Positions 10,831 through 26,942 of a stretch of 60,000 nt of DNA are shown here, one piece after another (position 1 is the first letter of the stretch; the number at the start of each line of letters is the position of its first letter). The stretch comes from Adiantum capillus-veneris (Eukaryota; Streptophyta; Polypodiopsida; Polypodiales; Pteridaceae). The stretch lies in assembly GCA_014529385.2 (NCBI GenBank), contig CM043950.1:81852843-81912842 (forward strand), in the 5' to 3' direction. The position numbers were made by a program, and so were the translations under genes. A model generated the notes under the pieces. That model searched no databases, had not been told where the DNA came from, and was given only the letters and a program-made list of their open reading frames with translations.

Positions 10831-12007
10831 GGAGGTTCCCAAGAGTGCCGACCTAAGAGTGCCCTCCAACCTAGCGGCCCTTTCGAGTCCAACAACATTT
10901 TTGGATGACATATGGGGACGACTCTTCGACTCAATTGTGCTTTCTTTCAGTAGCTATGAGAAGGCACTCTAATAATTATACCCAGGGCTAAAACCTAAGA
11001 AAATAAGGACAAACTTGAGATTCTCCCGGTTTTTAGGTCAAAATTTGAAGCTTTTGCCCGTAGCTACACTAAAACTTGTGAAAATTTCTCGGTTTTCTTC
11101 AAGGCAAGCTCAAAATCTAACCGAGATTTTAGGATTTTAGCCAGTTAAAACACACAACACACTGCGCTTGAAACAAGAAGACCTACTAACCATCGCCAAA
11201 ACTTCCTGCAAGTTTGAAATAAGACACCAAAACCATCGCTAAATTAAGCCTTTTTTCAACACCAATGTTCTGTGTGTAAGTTATTGGTTAACTGCTTTGA
11301 AGTAGAATAGTGTGTATCACCGCAGACGCGTATCCAGCTTAAGATTGTTCAAAGAGGAGACCACCCAATGGTAGGATCGTAACAAATCCATACAAACATT
11401 AGAGCTAAGTTCAGATAGGAGCACTCCACCCAAATCGTCTCAGGAAGTATGCATTCCTGCTGCATATAGATTGAAGAGTTAAAGCTCAGGTTTCCAAGAG
11501 ATTCATCTGAGGAGACGGTGAGAACACTTCAACACAGAATGGACCATTCAACATCATCAACAGTAAAATAGGGACTGGATGAGATTGTGCACATTGTCTT
11601 TCTGACACTGGTTTAGTTTTCCATTAGAAAACCAGACTTCTTCAACCCCAATGCTGGAGGCATTTTCGACACCAAGTTTCCACCACAAAGTGAAGATTGT
11701 CTACAACAGACTGCAACAAGTCTTTTAAAGATCATGATGATAGCGAAAGTAGTACGAGACACATATGCACAGAAGGCCCTACCTGCCCTGTTGTCAAAAT
11801 GCAGGGTTTGGACAGAAGGATGGTCATGGCACATGTGCGGCATGCCACTTTCATAGCCTCGACACAGAATACTGACCGCTGGAACTGATTGGGGGACCTC
11901 AAAATGAAGCTGTCATCCAAAGCATGGAACTTTTACCAGTGTCATCATATCCCTAGAGGCATACGACATATTAAGCAAAAGAAGTCGTTGGCAGACATTG
12001 ATGTCAA
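10831..12007. other. Spacer, no gene seen
   Basis: Short open frames occur on both strands, none with a domain I recognise. It lies 3' of the polyubiquitin gene. Confidence 0.5.
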
Positions 12008-12202
12008 GGAGGATATTCGGAGCAGACAAGGATCAAAGAGCTAGACAAATGAACTATGAGAGATCGCAGACGAGAGTAAAAAACAAAGTCAAGCATGGAA
12101 GTCTGGAGGATATTCAGAGCAGACAAGGATCAAAGAGCTAGACAAATGAACTATGAGAGATCGCAGACGAGAGTAAAAAACAAAGTCAAGCATGGAAGTC
12201 TG
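12008..12202. repeat. 97-bp tandem duplication
   Basis: Two almost identical 97-bp copies starting GGAGGATATTC at 12008 and 12105. The near-identity implies a recent duplication. It sits in the spacer downstream of polyubiquitin. Confidence 0.88.
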
Positions 12203-12566
12203 CAGGAATCAAGATTTTACTTGAGAGCGCGGGGAGCAGTACCTAACCAAAGAAAGGATTACCCACCTGAACCACACACAGCTGTGCGTTTCTTTACTGC
12301 ACATTTCATTCAGCTGAGAAGAAACTGCTTTATCACCTCATGGCCCAATGAGATTTAAGTAACGCCAAGCCAGTCAAACAGATTTAAGCATAGCTTGGAA
12401 TGGAAAAAAGTGTGATAACTCTTGACAAATATTTGAGAATTGACAAAGACTTTTTTCTCAACTATCACCAAATTAAAGAATAGAAATGAAATTAATATTG
12501 AGGTTATGCAACAACATTCAACCATGGGACAGACTGAATATCCTTGCCTTGCAACACAAAGCCCTT

Positions 12567-12572
12567 TTTATT
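12567..12572 (-). terminator. Candidate poly(A) signal of polyubiquitin
   Basis: AATAAA on the minus strand, about 155 bp after the polyubiquitin stop codon. The spacing and orientation fit a near-upstream polyadenylation element. Confidence 0.55.
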
Positions 12573-12725
12573 GACTAATCAAACATTTCCCGTACAAAAC
12601 ATCCAGCTTCAATTTTCATCGCTTCCCAAGACAACCAAACACTAAGGATCACCAGAATTCACAATAGCAGGTGCCCAAGAAAAAGAACAGCACATCCAGA
12701 GTCACAGGCTCTACCACACATTCCA

Positions 12726-14150
<1,425 letters not shown>

Positions 14151-14830
14151 GTCCTTTTTTAGCAAAACATTGTGTAGGTATCCATCATGTGTGTGTGAAC
14201 CAATACTCGGACAGGAGCTTAGCCTTCGTCGACAACGGTTTGAAGGTATCTTTAGTTACGATCAAAGTGTACCTGTACCCTCTAATTGGGATAGAAAGGA
14301 ACATAATTCAAATCATATTCTATCCATTCCACTACTGGAAAATGTCCATGTGTACACATTGCATGCACGTCTTAGAACTCTCGACGAGTTGCTAATGCTC
14401 CACATTAATTACGTTTGGAATATGGATCCTACAAAAAGAATGAGAGAGCATACTGGGGCTTGTAGGCATTTGGTCGAGTGTGCATCTCAATGGCAAGGTG
14501 GCGGAACTTACAAAGGATAAGAGGACATCAAGTTGCACATGAGTTAAACCCAATAAAATTTGTATGGGTGGCACTAAAGCAAGGCATCCACTTTCACACC
14601 ATTTTGACACTCAAAGTCGTAATGAGTATTATTTATGGAAAAAGGTTTGTAGCATGATAACTTACAACATGCGTAATGAAGCAACCCTTTGACTTAACTG
14701 CGCTCGCGAACGAAAATGTGTTGACAAATTGCTTAGGTTTCTTAAGAATGCAAAACTAAACTCTCATGAGGTCACGTTCCTTAAGTTGACAATCGACACT
14801 ATGGCTATTGGAAATATGGCTATTGGAATT
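14151..14830. other. Spacer upstream of the polyubiquitin promoter
   Basis: No domain-bearing frame seen. The open frame at 14011-14520 crosses the promoter and a GA repeat and is treated as chance. Confidence 0.5.
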
Positions 14831-15150
14831 TAGAGTCGAGTCGCACCCAAGGTTAACAGGGGTAGTGGGGATAAAGTTGAAACTTGGTCGCACCCACAGG
14901 CGAAGAAGCTGGAGATGATGGCTGACAAGAGGAATGTGCTGAAAAGTGAATAGGCGTCGACGTTCCATTGGCCAGAGGCTTCAACCATGTGCGTTGCTTT
15001 GATTTTCTTCCTGAATTATAGCCTAATACCTTCATTTTTTAGTGGATTAGTGGAACGATTGCAAAGCTACGGGAATTCAGCGAGTTTACTATCAATGGCG
15101 TTTACGGCTGCTCCTTCCCCCCATTGTCCCCAAGTGCGACCCAACCCTTA
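14831..15150. mobile_element. MITE-like element, copy 2
   Basis: About 320 bp. The left end reads TAGAGTCGAGTCGCACCCAA; the reverse complement of the right end reads TAAGGGTTGGGTCGCACTTG, continuing into ACAATGGGGGG-like sequence. These ends match the MITE at 9961-10238. There is no coding capacity. It lies upstream of the polyubiquitin gene, as copy 1 lies downstream. Confidence 0.55.
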
Positions 15151-15350
15151 CTAACATAATATGGCGGCCGTGGTTGCCCTTTCCACGTGTCATCTTCTGC
15201 GATATGAAGGCTACATCCAAAAAAGAGAGACGCGAACGAATATTTTCTAGCTGCTGGGTGGCGGCTCTGCAAGGCTTTGAAGGCTTTCAAGCTCATTTAG
15301 TTGCTTGGTGACGAACGAAACTTGAACTCCTTGCTCGCTCAAATTCGTGC

Positions 15351-15461
<111 letters not shown>

Positions 15462-15659
15462 CAGGTATTCCCTTCCCTTGCTCATATCCCACAAATCGAG
15501 ATCTTTCTTCTCGCAACTAATCGCTGCCATATTGGCTTCCCGCAACTCTAGAGAAGTTCAACTCTGTGCCTTCCCTTCCTTTTTAGTTGAATCGGATGGT
15601 GAAGGGGACGACCCATAAGAGCCTAGCTCATGGGAAGGGAGAAGGCGTTGCTTTTGGGC

Positions 15660-15885
15660 GCAGTGAATTAGCGTCAACAGATGGAGTCGTCGTGGGTGAA
15701 GACACCATAGGGACAAGCCTGACACTAGATGACGGGGCTACTGCCAATGCATTAGAGGCATTGATACAACAACGGGTGTTACTATTGCTTATGTGAATTA
15801 GCCTCAACAGATGGCGTCGTCATGGGTGAAGACACCGTAGGGACAAGCCTGGTACTAGATGATGGGGTTATTATCGATGCTTCTT
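15660..15885. repeat. Tandem duplication, period about 131 bp
   Basis: The phrase GTGAATTAGC(G/C)TCAACAGATG recurs about 131 bp apart with a shared 85-90 bp downstream stretch (GGGTGAAGACACC, GGACAAGCCTG). Non-coding. Confidence 0.75.
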
Positions 15886-15939
15886 TGATGTAGTAAAAGC
15901 GTGCAAAGCATAAGGTCTATATCCTCCTGTGTCTTAGCA

Positions 15940-15942
<3 letters not shown>

Positions 15943-16010
<68 letters not shown>
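15943..16010. repeat. (CT)n(CA)n compound microsatellite
   Basis: CT repeat at 15943-15993 passing into CA to about 16010. Confidence 0.95.
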
Positions 16011-16369
16011 TACACTGTGCGCGTATGTCGCATGTGTCAATGCAAGGAACTTGCCGATACACTGTGTGCGAGCCACAAATGGCTCCAAGCACGCAACTAG
16101 CCCAAACTAGTAAGCTCAAAGATGGCGATGGTGTGTCACTCACCGCTCTACGCTTGCTATTGTGGAGGATTCCTCGTCGCGAAGAAGAGGGAGACGCCGC
16201 TACGCCACGCTTAACCGCCTCGTCGCCGTCGTGCCGCCGCAATGTTCGATCACACACACTCTCTCTCTCACACGCATACACACACACACACAAGGAGATG
16301 AAGAAGAAGAAGATGGAGATGGAGCAAGAGCACTCTTCAATTGCACAAATGAGAGAATGAGTGAATTTT

Positions 16370-16600
16370 AGGTTTAATTGACTTTTATATGAGCTCGCCC
16401 CATTCACACTTCGGCGCCCATGCTTAGCCAACTAATCCCTTGAATGTTCCAGTTAGAGTGCGTCTCTCATCGGCGATCACTCTTACCCTTTTTCTATTGG
16501 ACCGACAAGCCCGGTACTTGACTCTACCAAATAAATAATACAACGCCCGTTATAGGTGATAGGAATGTGCGTGAGGGTTAACACGCCCCCCTTCCTGATG
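16370..16600 (-). mobile_element. 3' LTR promoter end and polypurine tract of a degraded element (G)
   Basis: On the minus strand the purine tract AGGAAGGGGGGCG (16584-16596) is followed at 16583 by TGTTAACCCTCACGCAC, the layout seen at elements C and D. A TATAAAAG box lies near 16376-16384, about 200 bp inside the LTR. The other LTR boundary cannot be placed because microsatellites and a tandem duplication intervene. About 100 bp of pyrimidine/purine-rich sequence upstream of the tract may be the end of a coding region, but I recognise no domain. Confidence 0.5.
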
Positions 16601-17651
16601 TAGATTCCGTCCTCGGAAGCTATTGAGTTGAAGCTCGTTGTTGAGGTGGAAGAGCATTTGAGATGATTGTCCTTAGCCTTCTTCAGTCACTGCAAAATCA
16701 AACAACATTGGCACAGTAATTGCATTCTCATATACAATTAAAAAGCATATGCAGTTTTAGGCAGACAAATTGATTGGTAGCAGAATTCTAAACCATTTGT
16801 CAGCAATAAACATTAAATTGCAATATAATCAAACGCATAAACAGTTGTAAAGATAAAAAAATTAAACAAGTCTAGGGTTGCTAATTTAACGGTCGAAAGG
16901 CACTAAAGATCGACTATTAATACCATTGGCAAGCTTCTCAATTTTCTCTCGTCAATTAAGTTGTTTAATTGCGAGAGCCAAGGATTTCATGTCCGAGGGC
17001 TGACTAGAGGCTATACCTAGAAGACCTTGTAGTTAAGCTACGATAAAAGGAATTTCTCATGAAATCATTGCCTGACTGATTACCTTTTCTTTGACCCCCC
17101 AAAGTCTTTTCACATTGTTTCATTTTTTATGTGTGTGCTTATTTTGTATGCCTTGGGTTTTTTGCTTTTCAAGGAAAAGCGCCCACACTGGGAACCTCTA
17201 GGGCTCTAGTACCATAGGCGATACATGTGGGTGGAGTACCAAATCAAGCTGAGGTTTCTCTTCCAGCTTAAGATTTTACATTGTGGCACTTTGATTTTTT
17301 TATTATTCGTTTTCAGCATTTTAATTTTGTAACTTTGGGGGGTCATATAACACTGTTATCCTCCCCAGGGTCATCATATTAGTAAACTCCCTTTATAATA
17401 CTTAAGCTAAAGGTCAATAGGGACTAAGCCCACTAGAAAGCCCTAGTACATTTCATACAATGCTGCCTAAATTGGATTAAGAACCTAAGTAATCATTGAT
17501 TATTGGGAAGGCATTCCCCATGATATTAAGAGAAGATCTCTAACGCTTAGCTTGGTCAAACTAGCTTAGCCGAACTGCTTGATTTTTAAACCTAGACAAG
17601 TGATTATGACGAAAAATTACATTGAATTTAATGTTTTATACTAAGCAAATG
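16601..17651. other. Spacer, no gene seen
   Basis: AT-rich, without convincing open frames or repeats. It probably includes decayed internal sequence of element G. Confidence 0.5.
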
Positions 17652-18205
17652 TGTTGGATATTATGCTACCAATCACAATTAAAGCAGACAAACATGGATG
17701 CAAAAAGATAAGGGGTAATGCTAATGGACAAGAAACACCTGTTTGTGTTGATGGTCGCGCTTGATTTGAAGTGTGAATGAGAGAAAGATTCCAGGAAGGT
17801 CCAAATCCGAACAACAGCAACATGTTCTTGTACACACTAGGAAACACAAAGAATACCTCTAGGAGGCACATCAGTGGGAAAAAAGAACTTTGCTAATCAC
17901 TAAACTCTAATACAGAAACACTCCTATCGTACTAATCCTACCTACCCTCCATCACTCAAGTGATGAGGATCAAAGGTGTTTTATGACATAGGTTTCTGTT
18001 TCAGTGTACTGGATGTAAATGTGTAGGTCTGGGTCAATGATTTGGTCTTTATTGTGCATACTCATTTGCTAATTGCTCTTGCTCTTTATTATTATTTTTT
18101 TTTGTGAGTATAAGGCTTTATATATACATTCCCTAAGATTGGTGATTGAGAGGTCAGGGAGGAAGGTTGAGAGGAGAGTGAGTGAATGATGACTATCAAC
18201 AAACA
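17652..18205 (-). mobile_element. 3' LTR of element D, about 554 bp
   Basis: On the minus strand it starts TGTTTGTTGATAGTC next to a polypurine tract (18206-18220) and ends ATATCCAACA, giving TGTT...AACA tips. A TATA box (TATATATAAAG) lies at about 18114-18126. An AATAAAG sequence follows within 40 bp, suggesting a very short R region if both are used. Only one LTR is present. Confidence 0.72.
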
Positions 18206-18837
18206 CTCCCCCCTTCCTTGGGTAGATCATACCGTTTGAAATGTGCGTCACCCTTTGAAACCAATTGTTCCAGTTGGTAATAGGTAAGGATTTTTGCCAG
18301 TAGTTTTCTATTACTTTAGGTGCCTCATCGAGTTGCAAGGGTGGTAAGGTACTCTCCCATGATCGAACTTGAAGTGGTTCATCAGATGATTCTTGAACAC
18401 TGGGAGGTGTGAATTCCTTTGTAGCTTTATGGAGGTTCACTATTGTAGGTGGAGGTTGTGGAGACGCTTTTACCTCTATGGATGCATTACATAAGGAGCT
18501 AGAAGCTTCATGGGACTCCCCCCTTCTTGATCTAGGTGGAACAAATTATTCTTTCTTCGGTACCCAAACTAGATCTAGAGAGGGTGTGTAGCATTCTGTG
18601 ATTTTTTTCTTTCCCCAATCGTCAATTTGTTTTGGAGCTACAGGATTGGGCGCACATGGGTCAGGTGACAGGTAAGAACACAATCTACGTTTTGCACCCA
18701 GATTTGATCATTTCCTTGATAATAGCCTTGGGCTTCCAATAGTCGTTTAGGAATCCAACGCCATGTTCCCTTACATTTCTTGGGGTGAATGGGACGTCTC
18801 TTACCAGGCTCTTGTCTTTTAGCACTGGCTATGGTCG
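18206..18837 (-). pseudogene. Element D, basic tail region
   Basis: Downstream continuation of the D protein after the protease, shifted by a frameshift near 18835 and broken by stops. It is rich in Lys/Arg and contains the phrases YKWVPKA (just upstream) and WRWIPKRLLEAQGYYQG, a Trp-x-Pro-Lys pattern also found in the tail of element A2. The last codons run into the polypurine tract (YPRKGGV), so coding sequence once reached the LTR. The function is unknown; a nucleic-acid-binding tail is a guess. Confidence 0.55.
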
Positions 18838-20010
18838 CTAAGAAGCTTTAGGGACCCACTTGTATGTTTTCTTTGTTATATTGGGATGGGTCTTGCTAGA
18901 AGTTGTATGCATTGCTTGTAGCAAATTTAAAGGTACGAGTGGTGGCATTTCATCCCCCTGAGGTGTTAACCAGGTCATCCCCCTATTTCCCCAAGTGTCT
19001 ATGGTTGTTGCTAGGTGAACCCAATCCATATTGTCTGACTCACTCATCCTAGATAGTACATCCATATAAGGAGAATCTTCCCCAACATCAGTGTCCGCTT
19101 TAAACGTGTAACAATACTGCAATGGGACGGAGTGAACTGTGGTGTCAGATCTATGATCAATTATAAACATGTTTCCTAGAGGATGTGCTCGACTAGTTAC
19201 AAGATCCAATCTAATGACAGAATCTTGGAACTGCAAGTAGACATAATTTTTAGACCACTCATGCACCATTTGTGCTTCCCTCATGAAAGGACGTCCTAAG
19301 ATCATCTTCGATGCCATAGTGTGCTTGGAGAAATCCATAACAATGAAGGTAACTCTTATTTTATGTCCAAAGACCTTGATCTTGAGATCTTTTAGCATCC
19401 CAATAGGTTTAATAATAGACCCATTGGCCATCTTCACTACTATGGTTGTAGTCACAAGGTGAGGTCTTCCTATAGTTTCCCATCAATTTTTAGTCACAAT
19501 GCTAACCCCAGCGCCACCATCAAGGATTCCCTTCACAGTTAATCCCTTAGTAGTGATTGGTATGGTTGCATTGGATTCGTCTCCCTCAAAGGATTGTCCC
19601 AACTTGTTAACAGGTATTTCTATAACAAGGTGCTCATCTAGGTTGGGTTGTGGATCTAAGTGCTCCTCCTCTATTGGCATCTCCCCAGGTCCATCCATCT
19701 GTGCAAATTGTGGTAGTCCAAACTTCAGTTCTCCATTGAGGAAGGCTCGAAGAGCTGAGACTAGCTCAGGGTCTTTATATAGTTTGGACATGATGGTGGT
19801 TCTAACTTCTCAAGACATGAAATCCATCAATTTGGAAATGTTCAACGGCACCTTTTGGGCTTCAGTCCCTTGACGTGGGGAAGATGGGATCTCCATTTCT
19901 TTGATAGGATCAGGCAGTCCCTCTGTAAACATTCTTTCCATCAAGAAGTGAGTACGCCCACTTTCCCATGACTTTAAGTCACTTTCTTCTTGGATGACAC
20001 TAGGTATAAT
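18838..20010 (-). pseudogene. Element D, gag-end and retropepsin-like protease
   Basis: The N-terminal part (about 19790-20010) looks like the end of a gag-type protein. A pepsin-like retroviral protease fold follows: catalytic motif ILDGGAGVSIV near 19510 and the second conserved motif MILGRPF near 19300. A TGA at about 19480-19485 lies between them, and another TGA lies at about 19815. No reverse transcriptase, RNase H or integrase follows; the tail, polypurine tract and LTR come next. Its 5' end abuts a copy of the polyubiquitin promoter in the orientation that would drive it. Confidence 0.72.
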
Positions 20011-20013
20011 ATA

Positions 20014-20577
<564 letters not shown>

Positions 20578-20689
20578 GCCTTAAAAATCCTACAGGAGAA
20601 ATGTCTTCCTTGAGGACTATATCTGATATTGTATAAGTACAGACAATTCTTCCCTCTTCAAGGACACTCCTACTTAGCTCTTCTATGCT

Positions 20690-20776
20690 AAAGAATTTAA
20701 AAACTCATCTTTCTGATGAGGTAGTAGGCCCATACAATGGGCCTACTGCCGAAACCCATTGTGTATGGCGCCTGGG
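20690..20776 (+). ncRNA. Hammerhead-ribozyme-like core
   Basis: The conserved strand CTGATGA (20713-20719) is followed by a 14-bp hairpin (20720-20733 with 20737-20750, loop ACA, one G-U pair), then directly by GAAAC (20751-20755). This is the hammerhead core with stem II. A five-base stem I, AAAGA (20690-20694) with TCTTT (20708-20712), fits the type III layout. The cleavage triplet would be GCT at 20687-20689 where NUH is required, and stem III is weak. In the alternative type I layout stem III is CCCA/TGGG (20755-20758, 20773-20776), but position 16.1 is A. As written it is probably inactive, or a relic. Confidence 0.5.
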
Positions 20777-20777
20777 A

Positions 20778-24215
<3,438 letters not shown>

Positions 24216-25160
24216 TGTTGGACGGATACACCGCGACGGACGTTAGCACAGCGAGAACTCACCTAACATGTAATGTCATCTAAGGACGAAGCTCGACCCG
24301 CAGGCGCGTGGAAGCAAGCATAAGGTGTCAACCTACACTCGACTGACGCCTAACTAATTCCTGCAGAGGTCTCTACCAATTGTCTAAGTCACAGCCTTCA
24401 AGAGTGCATAAGAGGAAACTTCCTACAATGCTTTCTAGAGCCGAACACCCATCAAAAAATCTCGAAACACCATAGAACTTGAAGGAGACCCTACTGATAC
24501 CAATAGGTCACTCTCCGTAAAGGTCTAAGAACCAAAATCCCAACCCAAAACACCTGGTGCAGAAACACGTAGGATGTCTGGCCGAAATCTGCAGGTCTTC
24601 GTTTACGAAATCTAAAGTACCTAATGTGTAGTTCTACTCAATGTGAACGCGTGGATATGCTGCAATGCAAAATCGGACAACGTATGCTCACCCAAACAAC
24701 TGATGAAGCTCGTAGAAGGAGCTCGCAAAACCGGACCGTACGCGCGCAATGTAGGTTTCGGCGCGTAGCTCTCGTCGGGGGCAACACGTTGCACTTCTTC
24801 GCACTAGATTCCGACCATCAGAGCACACATAGCATCAAGATAAAGCTCACACACTCTCTCTCTCTCGTACACAGTACGCTCACTCACAGACTTCAAAACT
24901 TGTTTTTAAAAAAAATGACAAAAGGTGTTTCATTAAGGTAAAAAAGTGGTAAATATACCTTACAATTTCTCAAACCCTAAAGTTCCAAAATCAATCATCT
25001 ACTCAATCTAACTATCAAAACTGGGATACAATCTGGAAACTTCTGTAAGTCCCAATAATTACAAGGTGAAAAATCAGGTTTTCCTTAATAAATGAATAAT
25101 TACAAAAAATAATAGTCCTCCGAGTAGTTAGATGCCGTGGGGTGTGTCCAGCTTCTAACA
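24216..25160 (-). mobile_element. 3' LTR of element C, copy 1 (945 bp)
   Basis: Plus-strand left edge TGTTGGACGG, right edge CTTCTAACA. On the minus strand it therefore runs TGTTAGAAGCTGG ... GTCCAACA, directly after a polypurine tract (25161-25176). The second copy at 42964-43882 has the same two boundaries in otherwise different flanks, which fixes the ends. A TATA-like stretch lies near 24950. No 5' LTR is seen. Confidence 0.85.
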
Positions 25161-25176
25161 CTCCCCCGCTCCTTGC

Positions 25177-26462
25177 TCATGTCGTCCCCGACATGGCCTT
25201 GATCTGCTGCTTCACCTTATCGTTTTCCACATCTTTAGCAGTGATTCGTACCTGGCATGGAGGTTCAACATTGTTGGGACAAAGATGTCCATATTTATGG
25301 TGAAGAACCCTGTATAGAATGCTTCTTCAAAAGCCTGGAGGTGATAGGATGGTAGAAACATGATCCTTTGATACAGCGCATGTATCACCTCCTTGGAAGG
25401 CTGACCTGACAGATTATAGGCGCATGTGTATGTATCCTGGAAGAAGAATATGCTGTCGGTCACTTGGCCTGGCTTGAAGGTCTCGAACACCGCTAAGATG
25501 CTTTTGCAGATTTTTCTCATCATAATGCATGTAAGGTCAGGTGAGCCAGTGAAAAACTTTATGGCGCCCATTAGGGTTTTCACCATGTATTGGACACTTA
25601 TTCTCTCACCTGCCCTCACGCCCGGCAGCTTTGGGTAGTTCAGCCAAGTGGGTTGGCTTCTTTGCAAAATTTCCTGTGCCTTCCATGTCCCAACTCTTGG
25701 TAGAGGACAGAAGATGAAGTTGTCTCTGATATTTTTAGGTGCGTCCACCAAGTGGATTAGGTATTGTGGGTACTTTGTAAGCCAAGCCTTCCTCCACTTT
25801 GGCTGAGAATCTACAATAAGTTTAACTCCTTCTCGCTTTGAGGTGTCTGCATTGTAGAGAGGTACAGCTGGATCTTCTTTGATCCGCTTGTTTATTGTAG
25901 CTGCCTCATATTTCAGCAATGGATATGGGAGAGAGGGTTGAATCCACTCGTGCCTGAGATTGATGGCGTCGATCTTCTGAATGTTCATAGATTTGAAGAC
26001 CCTCTGCTCCCACTCCAAGGCTTCCTTCGTGGTTTCTCTGAGCTCTTCCTCTATTGCCTTACGCAATTTTTCCTCCTCTTCTTGTGTTAGATCCTGTGGC
26101 TCTTGAGAGGATCCTGCTATGCTTTCCTCTTGCATGGGTGTGTCCACAGGATCTGCCACATTTTCGAGGTCGATGCCCTCATTGGTGGCTGGCCCTGAGC
26201 TTTCTTCCTCTCCTCCTTGTTGCTGGCCTTTCAACTCCTCAATTTGCATGAGGAGTGTTTGCTTTTCCACTTCAGCTTGTCCGCCCATATTCACGATGAG
26301 GTCATTAAGTTTGGCGTTTATTCTTTCCGCCTCCTCGAGCTTTATCTTCATGCTTTCCATTTCATCTTGCAGGGCCTTTTGGCCCTCTTCCATTCTAGTT
26401 TGCATGACTATAGAACCTTCAGCCATCATAAACCTCTGCTTTTTCTCGAGAGTCAGTTCTTT
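25177..26462 (-). pseudogene. Element C protein, coiled coil and C-terminal domain (copy 1)
   Basis: Large protein of unknown function in an LTR element. This part begins after a TAG at 26463-26465, where copy 2 has CAG (Gln). A Glu/Lys/Gln-rich coiled coil (about 26430-26000) is followed by an acidic linker and a globular domain of roughly 280 residues (HEWIQPSLPYPLL ... FYTGFFTINMDIF) matching nothing I know. One frame ends at 25212. Another frame ends at 25177, 16 bp before the LTR (Lys/Gln-rich, ending MSGTT). Which end is genuine is unclear. No reverse transcriptase or integrase is present. Confidence 0.7.
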
Positions 26463-26942
26463 CTAAAGTTCTTGCATTTTCTCTTCGTAGAGTTGACTCT
26501 CAGAAATGACTTGAGTTGAGCTCGTAGCTCTGACTCTAGCAGGGGATGCTCGCAGCCTCTGGATGGTTTGGTCTTTGACCTTTAGTTGGTCCTTGAGCTC
26601 AAGGACTTCATCCAGGCTTCCTTCCTGTTCTATCTCTACTCTTTCCTTGGCATTCCTCATGGCCTCTACTTCTTTCGTTTCTTCTGCCAGCTGTAGCGTT
26701 AGATTATCTCGTTCTTTTTTGGCATCTCGCAGTGACTTGCTGAGCTGCTGACACTCTTCTTCAACTGCTTTTATTCTTTTTGCTGCTACCTCATTTGCGT
26801 CTTCCATTGCTTGGCAGTTTTGCAGAGCCCTTGCCAAGCTGGCCTGGAGGTCAGCTTCTCTCTCCTTTTGCCCTTGGCTTTGTGCCTGCAGAGAATCTAC
26901 TTCCCTTTTGATCTTTTCTTCAGCGGCTTTGAGAGTTGTCAC
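26463..26942 (-). pseudogene. Element C protein, central coiled coil (copy 1)
   Basis: About 159 codons of heptad-rich sequence with alternating Leu and charged residues (ELKDQLKVKDQTIQRL). It is bounded by a TAA at about 26950, where copy 2 has Ser, and by the Gln-to-stop TAG at 26463. A long dimeric coiled coil is likely. It belongs to the same ancestral polyprotein as the neighbouring segments. Confidence 0.7.

Noticed and set aside
24698-24740. Second hammerhead-like CTGATGA followed by AGCTC/GAGCT pairing
   Set aside because: It is followed by CGCAAAAC rather than GAAA, and the matching LTR at 43440 does not conserve it.
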